Shown here: positions 57,968-64,000 of the stretch, piece by piece
How positions within the stretch are numbered: the first letter of the stretch is position 1
Layout: every line of letters begins with the position of its first letter
From: Sphingomonas prati
GTDB lineage: Bacteria; Pseudomonadota; Alphaproteobacteria; Sphingomonadales; Sphingomonadaceae
Direction: 5' to 3'
NCBI RefSeq assembly: GCF_014643515.1
Contig: NZ_BMJP01000001.1
Span: forward strand, 1 to 64,000
DNA: 64,000 bases
The notes under the pieces: generated by a model
What the model saw: only the letters and a program-made list of their open reading frames with translations
Told to the model about the DNA's origin: nothing
Databases searched by the model: none
Translations under genes and position numbers: made by a program

Positions 57968-58738
57968 TCAGTCGGGCATGTTCGGATGGCGCATGATCAT
58001 CGCCGTGCCGAGCCGGTCGTTCAGTGGCCAGGCCACGATGCCGCGTTGCGCGAAGAACTCGTCCACTGCCTCGGCCGCCATCGGATAGCGTTTCGACCGA
58101 TAGTCATGGACCAGGATGATGCCACCATCGACCATGCGGGGCCAGAACATCGCGAGTGCCGATCGGATCGGGTCGGCCAGATCCATGTCGATATGGACGA
58201 AGCGAAACCGCTTCTGTTCGAGACCGGCGAACGTGTCCGGGAAAAAGCCGACGCGGAATGCCAGCCCGGCGTCGTTGCCGTTCGAGATCCGCGCGCGGAC
58301 GATATCCAGGCTGGTATCGCGGAACGCGGATTTTTCCAGCGGCTGGGCCAGCCGGTCGTCGCCGAGATCACGCTGGTCGAACCCTTCGAACGTGTCGAAA
58401 CAGTAGAGCGTGCTGCCGGCGGCCATGCGCGGCCAGATGACCGAGGCGGTCATGCCGCGATAGGTGCCGAGTTCGGCATAATCGCCGGCCGGCAGCTTCG
58501 CGACCAGATCCAGCGCGATGTGAAAGTTGACGATGCGGTTGCCATCGCGGATCGCCTTGCCCGCCTCCGCCGAGCGGGCGGCGTTGTAGGCACGCGCGGC
58601 GGGAAGCGACGGGAGCAGCGGATGGCCGGGCGCAAGGTCCGTGTCGATCGTGCCGCGCGGGGACGCGAGGCTGATCGCGGACGACCGGGCGCGGCCCAGT
58701 CGCCGGCGGATCGCGCCAAGGGTCGAACGTCCGATCAT
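57968..58738 (-). CDS. TylF-like SAM-dependent methyltransferase
   Basis: The 256-aa protein has the TylF/MycF pattern: DYAELGTYRGMTASVIW (SAM loop), LYCFDTFEGFDQRD, and FRFVHIDMDLADPIRSAL with metal-binding acidic residues. VDGGIILVHDYRSKRYPM follows. Family members O-methylate sugars or small molecules in a Mg-dependent way. It lies 77 nt after the trehalase stop on the same strand. The acceptor is unknown. Confidence 0.85.
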   Translation of the reverse strand: MIGRSTLGAIRRRLGRARSSAISLASPRGTIDTDLAPGHPLLPSLPAARAYNAARSAEAGKAIRDGNRIVNFHIALDLVAKLPAGDYAELGTYRGMTASVIWPRMAAGSTLYCFDTFEGFDQRDLGDDRLAQPLEKSAFRDTSLDIVRARISNGNDAGLAFRVGFFPDTFAGLEQKRFRFVHIDMDLADPIRSALAMFWPRMVDGGIILVHDYRSKRYPMAAEAVDEFFAQRGIVAWPLNDRLGTAMIMRHPNMPD

Positions 58739-58814
58739 CGTGTCGCCTCCGTCAGCCGGTCCGCCGGACGATAGCGCGCTGTCGCGGCTTTGCCCACCGC
58801 TACGCAGGGACGGG

Positions 58815-60437
58815 CTATTTCGGCTTCGTGGTGGCCCGAGCCGGGTTGGCGCAGGTGGTGGCTTCCGCGTCGGCCACCGCGGGGCGATCGAGCAGGGCGC
58901 GGGTGACGCCGTTGGTCCAGCCGAAACCGTCCTGCACGGGATATTCGCCGCCGCCGCCGGCCTTGCCGCTTTCGACGTCGTATTTCTCCACCATGCGGCC
59001 GGTGCAGGCATAGAAGCCCGACACGGTCGCGATCCAGCGGCGAGCGACGCGGTCGGCGAGTGCGGTCTTGCCGTAGCGGTCGAGGCCACCGACGGCGATC
59101 CAGACGAGCGGTGCCCAGCCATTGGGTTCGTCCCACTGTTGCCCGGTGCGGACGGTCGTGGTGCGCAGGCCGCCGGTGCCGAGCAGCCGGGTTTTGACGA
59201 GGTTCGCGGTGGCGGTCGCCTGATCCGGCGTCGCGAGGCCGCTGAATAGCGGGTAGAGCATGGCGGCGCTGACCGACGGGGTTGGGCGGCGCGTGCTGCG
59301 GTCCCAGTCGACGAAGCGGCGCTCGGCTGCTGACCAGAGATATTTCGCGATCGCAACCTTGCGGGCGGCGGCGCGGCTTGCGTAGTCGGCGGCGCAGGCG
59401 GTGTCGCCGGCCGCGGTGCAGCGCCGGGCGATCGCGGTTTCGAGCGTCCAGAGCAGGCTGTTGAGATCGACAGGTACGATGTCGAGCGTGTGTATGGTGG
59501 CGAGCGTGCGGCCATCGCGCAGCCACCGGGAACTATAGTCCCAGCCGCTTTCGGCACCGGCGCGCAGGTCGCGGTTGACCGGGCGGCCGGCGGCGGCGGT
59601 CGTGGCGACATCCTCCGCATAGGATTCGTCGCGGGGGGTGTCGCGCGCGTCCCAGTAGCGGTTGAGCAGGCTGCCGTCCGGCATCCGCACGACATGCTGG
59701 CAGGCGCCCGTCGCGTCGATGCAGGTCGTGCCGGCCATCCAATACGCATGTTCGGCCTTGAGTGCGGCCAGCCGGCGTGCATCGGTCGCGGGATCGCGGA
59801 CGGTCGACAGGTCCATCATGAGCGCGAGGAACGGCGGCTGCGACCGGCTGAGATAATAGGTCCGCGTGCCGTTGGGGACGTGGCCGTAGCGCTCGACGAG
59901 CGAGACAAAATTGGCGAGCATCGATTCAATAAGCGCGGTTTCGCCGTCGGCTTTCAGGCCCAGCATCGTGAAGTAGCTGTCCCAGTAATACATCTCCTGA
60001 TAGCGGCCGCCGGCGACGACATAGGCCTGTGGGAGCGGGATCAGCGAGCTGCCGGTCGGGACCGCCATGGGGGGCTTGGCGAGGACGGGCCAGAGCGCCT
60101 TAATATGGTCGCGCATGACCAGTTTGCGCTGGGCGGTTTCGGACGCGGTGCGGAAATGGCGCGCGACGAAGGCGACGAGCGCGGTGCGGCCTTGCGGGTT
60201 TTCGGCGCGGTAGGCGGTCAGGATCGCGGACGGCGGGTCGCGCGGGATCATGTCGGCGAAGGTCTTGCTGTCCGGGAAGACGCGGGCGAGTTCGACGGCG
60301 CGGTAGAGCGGGCCGTAGAGGTCCTCCGGCGTGGTGGCGGTGCGGGCGACCTTGGTGACTCGCGTGGCGGTCGTCTGGGCGGATACGCTTGTGGCCAGCG
60401 CGATCGGGATGAGGGCGAGGGCCGCGAGCGTCTTCAT
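58815..60437 (-). CDS. treA: Periplasmic trehalase (GH37)
   Basis: The 540-aa protein has a signal peptide (MKTLAALALIPIALATSVSA) and GH37 signatures: GGRYQEMYYWDSYFT, AGAESGWDYSSRW with the catalytic Asp region, and QWDEPNGWAPLVW. GEYPVQDGFGWTNGV near the C-terminus carries a conserved aromatic. It splits trehalose into two glucoses in the periplasm. The start overlaps the MFS gene stop by ATGA, so the two are co-expressed. Confidence 0.93.
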   Translation of the reverse strand: MKTLAALALIPIALATSVSAQTTATRVTKVARTATTPEDLYGPLYRAVELARVFPDSKTFADMIPRDPPSAILTAYRAENPQGRTALVAFVARHFRTASETAQRKLVMRDHIKALWPVLAKPPMAVPTGSSLIPLPQAYVVAGGRYQEMYYWDSYFTMLGLKADGETALIESMLANFVSLVERYGHVPNGTRTYYLSRSQPPFLALMMDLSTVRDPATDARRLAALKAEHAYWMAGTTCIDATGACQHVVRMPDGSLLNRYWDARDTPRDESYAEDVATTAAAGRPVNRDLRAGAESGWDYSSRWLRDGRTLATIHTLDIVPVDLNSLLWTLETAIARRCTAAGDTACAADYASRAAARKVAIAKYLWSAAERRFVDWDRSTRRPTPSVSAAMLYPLFSGLATPDQATATANLVKTRLLGTGGLRTTTVRTGQQWDEPNGWAPLVWIAVGGLDRYGKTALADRVARRWIATVSGFYACTGRMVEKYDVESGKAGGGGEYPVQDGFGWTNGVTRALLDRPAVADAEATTCANPARATTKPK

Positions 60438-61729
60438 GTCGTACGCTTATAGGGCGGTCCGCTGTTCATCGCCAATATCGCTACGCAGCCGAGCAAGGGC
60501 AGGCCGATCGCGGCGAGCAGGAACGAAGTTGAGGGCGCGCAGCTCGTGCAGTGCCAGTCATGGCCGGCGATCGCGCTGGCGAACAGGAGGTTGCCGATGC
60601 CGGTGGCGCCCTTCACCACTGCGAGGAACAGGCCCATGGGGAGCGCCTCTGCCGTGCTGCCGGCCGCCATGCCGGTCCGGATGCTGGTGGCGAGCAGCGC
60701 CCAGATCGCGATGTTCATGCCGGCCTGCGCGATGCCGATCAGCGCGAGGGGGACGGGGCCGGCTTGTGGCAGTGTCACCAGCAGAAGCATGGCGACGATC
60801 ATGAGCATGTTCGCGGCGGTCAGCGTCGACTGCGGCGGAAGTGCGCGGCCGAGCATAATCCAGGCGGGGAGCGAACTGGCCTGCGCGATGGTGATGACGA
60901 GCAGCGCCGAGCCGCCCCAGCCGGGGTCGCCATGGACCGCGAAGCCGAAGAACGGGAGCGCGCGCGCGAACATCGGGACCAGCGCGACCTGTACCGCGAC
61001 CAGCGAGAGCAGGCGGCGGTAGGCGGGCGTGTGCCAGAGCGCGGACAGCATGGCGGCCGGGCCGATGCGGCGGGTGGCGGTCCGTGGCGCGGGGATGCCG
61101 CGGGTCGCCCATGCCGCGGCCATCAGCGTCGCGATGTAGAGTGCGCCGCCGGCCAGCGCGCAGCCGGCGAAAGCGGCGCGTTGATCACTCGGATCGGCGA
61201 TCGACAGGATGTGGGCGGATGCCAGGCCCACGATGGCAGTGCCGGCCGCGCTGAAGATCATGCGCAGGCCTGACACGCTGGTGGCGTCGCGCGGGCTGGT
61301 CGCGACGCGGACGAGCAGCGTGTTGTGACCGATGTCGCAGAGCGAATAGCCGACCCGGCACAGGATGACCGCCGCGACGATCGCGGGCCCGTCCAGCCGC
61401 GCCGCGAAGATCAGCCAGAAGCCGATTCCGCCCAGCGGCGCGCCAAGCAGGATCAGCCGGGCGAGCGCGTCGGGCCGGCCATGGCGATCGGCAAAATAGG
61501 CGACGACGACGTCTGCGCCCGCTGCCGCGAACATCAAGATCGCGAGCAGGCCACCCGCGACGAGCGGATCGAGCCCGGCGAACCGGACGAGGTAGAACAG
61601 CAGAAAGCTTTCAAACGCGGACCAGACGACCGACTTGCCAAGATTGCCGCCGGAGTAAGCCAACCGGATGCCGAACGACGTCGTCGCAATGCCGGGCGGC
61701 ACGCAGGCTTGCAGGGTGGAGGTCCGCAT
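60434..61729 (-). CDS. MFS transporter, coupled to trehalase
   Basis: The 431-aa protein has twelve predicted helices. Conserved motifs include YFADRHGRPDALARL between helices 2 and 3 and SVSGLRMIFSAAGTAI. It resembles the sugar-related (GPH-like) MFS group. Its stop overlaps the trehalase start, suggesting uptake of glucose or trehalose, inferred from context. No close substrate assignment is possible. Confidence 0.85.
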   Translation of the reverse strand: MRTSTLQACVPPGIATTSFGIRLAYSGGNLGKSVVWSAFESFLLFYLVRFAGLDPLVAGGLLAILMFAAAGADVVVAYFADRHGRPDALARLILLGAPLGGIGFWLIFAARLDGPAIVAAVILCRVGYSLCDIGHNTLLVRVATSPRDATSVSGLRMIFSAAGTAIVGLASAHILSIADPSDQRAAFAGCALAGGALYIATLMAAAWATRGIPAPRTATRRIGPAAMLSALWHTPAYRRLLSLVAVQVALVPMFARALPFFGFAVHGDPGWGGSALLVITIAQASSLPAWIMLGRALPPQSTLTAANMLMIVAMLLLVTLPQAGPVPLALIGIAQAGMNIAIWALLATSIRTGMAAGSTAEALPMGLFLAVVKGATGIGNLLFASAIAGHDWHCTSCAPSTSFLLAAIGLPLLGCVAILAMNSGPPYKRTT

Positions 61730-61951
61730 GCTGGACGGCGGTAGGCCGGATCCCTTTCAGTTATACGACACTGTGCGGAGATCGACTGGTTCGTTCACGG
61801 ACGGAGCGGGTCGCGGCCAGGTGCAGCCGATCCGGGTCAGGATAGCCGCGAAGTCGGACGCGACGGGTGATGCGGTCGAAGATCGTGGTCGATGAACAGG
61901 ATCAATAGCGGGACTGGATCGGTGCATTAGTCGAAGAAATCAGCGGTAGGT

Positions 61952-61996
61952 GACGACGGTCGCTGGACGGGATGACCGTCCGGCGACCGTGTCGTC
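61952..61996 (-). terminator. Hairpin after the BA14K-like gene
   Basis: A strong stem (CGGTCGCTGGACGG pairing with CCGTCCGGCGACCG, one mismatch, then a further GACGA/TCGTC extension) with a GATGA loop lies just past the minus-strand stop at 62000. No clear U-run follows, but position supports a 3' end. Confidence 0.6.
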
Positions 61997-61999
61997 CGC

Positions 62000-62305
62000 T
62001 TAGCCGCGGCAGCGCTGGCGGGGTTTGCCGCGGCCGGGTGCGAAGGTGTCGGTCCGCTTGTCGTAGGACGCGTAGCGCCGCATGCAGGACGTCTGGTGCG
62101 CGCTGTTCCCGCGCCCGGTGTTGCGCGCCTGGGTGGCCTTGCCGCCGCGCGAGGACTGGTTGCGATCGTTTCGCGACCCGGCGTTGTCGTTGCCGCGCGT
62201 CTGGGTCGTGCGGCCTTCGTCGCGGTCTGGCGCGCGCTGGGCGAGGCTGGGGGTGGCCAGCAGCATCATCGCTGCCGCGGCCAAGGTGGTGGTGATGGTT
62301 CGCAT
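62000..62305 (-). CDS. Small exported BA14K-like protein
   Basis: The 101-aa protein has a signal peptide (MRTITTTLAAAAMMLLATPSLAQ), an Arg/Asn/Gly-rich disordered section, and a C-terminal SCMRRYASYDKRTDTFAPG followed by RQRC, close to the C-x-RY-S-[FY]-D pattern of BA14K-type proteins. AAGGA lies 10 nt before the ATG. Function unknown; relatives are abundant envelope proteins in alphaproteobacteria. Confidence 0.78.
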   Translation of the reverse strand: MRTITTTLAAAAMMLLATPSLAQRAPDRDEGRTTQTRGNDNAGSRNDRNQSSRGGKATQARNTGRGNSAHQTSCMRRYASYDKRTDTFAPGRGKPRQRCRG

Positions 62306-62505
62306 GGTTGCAAAGTCCTTGTTCGTTGTCACCGGGCCGCACGTGGCGGGGGCATGTGTCCGGGGGATGTCCGGCGTTGCAGGCTGCATGGACATGTCGG
62401 GCGTGGCAGACACATGGCGGCAACACCGGTGGCTATGATATCGGCATAACAGCGGCGCATGGCGCGGCGGCTTGACCGGTGGGGACGCGCGTGCGGACGG
62501 AAACG

Positions 62506-63234
62506 ATGGTGGGCGCGGACAGCAGTGCGGGAGCCGATGCGCAGAGCGTCATCCTGATCGTCGACGACGATGCCGAGATTCGCACCTTGCTGGCCGAGCA
62601 TCTCGCGTCGCGCGGATACCGGGCGCGGACCTGCAAGGATGCGGGCGAGATGGATGCGGCACTGGCGCGCGAAACGGTCGACCTGATCCTGCTGGACGTC
62701 ATGATGCCGGGCGAGGATGGGCTGTCGGCATGTCGCCGGCTGGCGGATCGCGGCGGGCCGCCGGTCGTGCTGCTGAGCGCGCTTGGCCGCGAGCATGACC
62801 GGATCAAGGGGCTGGAGACCGGGGCGAGCCATTATCTGGCCAAGCCTTGCAGCGCGCGAGAGGTGCTGGCGACCGTGCGGGCCGCGTTGCGGTCGCGCGG
62901 CGGGGCGTCGGGGGCGGTCGGCGAGGCCTATGTCTTCGACGCGTGGCGGATCGACATCGCGGCGCATGAGCTGACCGATCCGGACGGCGTGCTGGTGCAG
63001 CTTACGGACGGCGAATTCGCTTTGCTGCGCGCGATGGTCGAGCGGCCGCGGCGGGTGCTGTCGCGCGACCAGCTGCTGCAATTCGCGCGCGGTCCGGACA
63101 GCGAGGCGTTCGACCGGGCGGTGGACGTGCAGGTCAGCCGGCTGCGCCGCAAGCTGCGCTGTCCGGGTGACGAGTTGATCCGCACCGTGAAGAACGAGGG
63201 GTATCTGTTCGTACCCCATGTCCGGCGGGGGTGA
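62506..63234 (+). CDS. OmpR-family response regulator
   Basis: The 242-aa regulator has a receiver domain (ILIVDDDAEIRTLL, phosphoacceptor Asp64 in ILLDVMMPGEDG, Lys in LAKPC) and a winged-helix DNA-binding domain (LTDGEFALLRAMVERPRRVLSRDQLL, VQVSRLRRKL). ATG 62506 is favoured over GTG codons upstream. Its TGA overlaps the kinase ATG (TGATG), so they form one two-component system. The OmpR-like receiver and ending resemble osmotic or acid-stress regulators. Confidence 0.92.
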   Translation: MVGADSSAGADAQSVILIVDDDAEIRTLLAEHLASRGYRARTCKDAGEMDAALARETVDLILLDVMMPGEDGLSACRRLADRGGPPVVLLSALGREHDRIKGLETGASHYLAKPCSAREVLATVRAALRSRGGASGAVGEAYVFDAWRIDIAAHELTDPDGVLVQLTDGEFALLRAMVERPRRVLSRDQLLQFARGPDSEAFDRAVDVQVSRLRRKLRCPGDELIRTVKNEGYLFVPHVRRG

Positions 63235-64000
63235 TGGCGGAGCGTCGGATCACGACGCCGCTGTACCTGCGGATGTTCACGATCGTGCTGGCGTGCGTCG
63301 GGGCGGTGCAGCTGCTGAACATCGCGTTCGTCGTGCTGATCGGGCCGCCATTGCCTCGCATCTATACGGTGGAGCAGGTCGCCGAGGCGCTGCGGCGCGG
63401 CGGGGACCCGGCCGGCCAGATCGTCGTGACGCCGGCGGCCACGGCGCGCAACGAAGACAATGCCCGTACCGTGACGCTGCGCAAGGCGATCGCGCGGCAG
63501 CTGGCGGTGCCGGTCGAGCGGGTTCGGATCGCCGGCGTGCCGAGCCCGCGGCCGGACGGGCCGCTGTTCGGCCCGGGGCGGATGCGGCGGCCGGACGTGC
63601 GGCAGGAGATCCTGCTCGGCGGGTTCAGCGTCGCGGTGCGGCGCGGCGACGGCAGCTGGCTGTCCGCGCAACCGGTGCGGACCGGGTTCGAACGGTGGCG
63701 GATCGGGGCGCTGGCGCTAATCGTCGCATCGCTGCTGGCGGCGATCGGCTTTGCCTGGCTGCTGACGCGGTGGGTGGCGCGACCGATCACGCTGTTTGCG
63801 GAGGCGGCCGAGCGGCTGGGGCAGGACCCGCGCGGCGCGCCGGTGCCGCTGGAGGGACCGCCCGAGATCGCGCATGCGGCCAAGGCGTTCAACGAGATGC
63901 AGCGCCGGTTGAAAGGTTATGTCGAGGACCGGACGATCATGATCGGCGCGGTGGCGCACGACCTGCGCACGCCGCTGATGCGGCTGGCGTTGCAGATGGA
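63234..64000 (+). CDS. Sensor histidine kinase, N-terminal part (cut by window end)
   Basis: The frame starts at ATG 63234 overlapping the regulator stop and runs 255 codons to the window edge. It has helices at about 13-38 and 157-177 flanking a periplasmic domain, then a HAMP region (TRWVARPITLFAEAAERL) and the start of HisKA with phosphoacceptor His242 in GAVAHDLRTPLMRL. The catalytic ATPase domain lies beyond the window. EnvZ-like layout; signal unknown. Confidence 0.92.
   Translation, partial: MAERRITTPLYLRMFTIVLACVGAVQLLNIAFVVLIGPPLPRIYTVEQVAEALRRGGDPAGQIVVTPAATARNEDNARTVTLRKAIARQLAVPVERVRIAGVPSPRPDGPLFGPGRMRRPDVRQEILLGGFSVAVRRGDGSWLSAQPVRTGFERWRIGALALIVASLLAAIGFAWLLTRWVARPITLFAEAAERLGQDPRGAPVPLEGPPEIAHAAKAFNEMQRRLKGYVEDRTIMIGAVAHDLRTPLMRLALQM

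Overview
The window is high-GC alphaproteobacterial chromosome and most resembles a sphingomonad. The evidence is long TonB-dependent receptors with exported carbohydrate and peptide hydrolases beside them, a caa3-type oxidase, the aerobic (cob-type) cobalamin pathway, and strong G/C bias at third codon positions. No tRNA, rRNA, CRISPR array, transposase or phage gene was seen. All calls come from reading the sequence; no database search was run.

Region 1 (1-25.5 kb) is mainly carbohydrate use. It opens with the tail of a TonB-dependent receptor and an exported GH3 beta-glycosidase with an operator-like palindrome upstream. A tightly coupled caa3 oxidase operon follows (3.5-9.1 kb: subunit II-cytochrome c, fused subunit I-III, small membrane protein, CtaG, triheme cytochrome c). 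Then come a GH5 mannanase-like lipoprotein and a minus-strand GH31-GH43-MGH1-like operon facing a LacI regulator across a perfect palindrome. A YadGH-type ABC exporter, a TspO-like protein and a GH1-like enzyme/SDR/aldose 1-epimerase run complete the region.

Region 2 (25.5-28.6 kb) holds a membrane histidine kinase, a PhoD phosphatase behind a three-repeat Pho box, and a DUF3253 protein.

Region 3 (28.6-45.4 kb) is a cobalamin locus. A riboswitch-led cbtB-cbtA-DUF1636 unit probably imports cobalt. A long minus-strand operon, cobW-cobN-cobGH-cobI-cobJ-cobL-cobE-cobM-cobB-cobA-cobF-bluB, starts behind a canonical cobalamin riboswitch and is almost entirely linked by 4-bp stop/start overlaps. 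cobK alone lies on the plus strand, filling the gap between cobJ and cobL and overlapping both. cobG and cobH are one open frame. A histidine-phosphatase-like protein at the downstream end lacks the catalytic RHG motif. The late adenosylation, amidation and nucleotide-loop genes are not in the window.

Region 4 (45.4-64 kb) starts divergently from cobW with a TonB-dependent receptor translationally coupled to an exported oligopeptidase B-like peptidase. It continues with an amidohydrolase, a probable broken gene, CreD, an apparently frameshifted lipoprotein, a retropepsin-like protease, an unsecreted NMT1/THI5-like protein, a TylF-like methyltransferase, an MFS transporter coupled to a periplasmic trehalase, a small secreted BA14K-like protein, and a two-component system cut by the window end.

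The most unusual points are the inverted cobK inside the cob operon, the CobG-CobH fusion, the palindromic element inside coxB, and the RHG-less phosphatase homologue.
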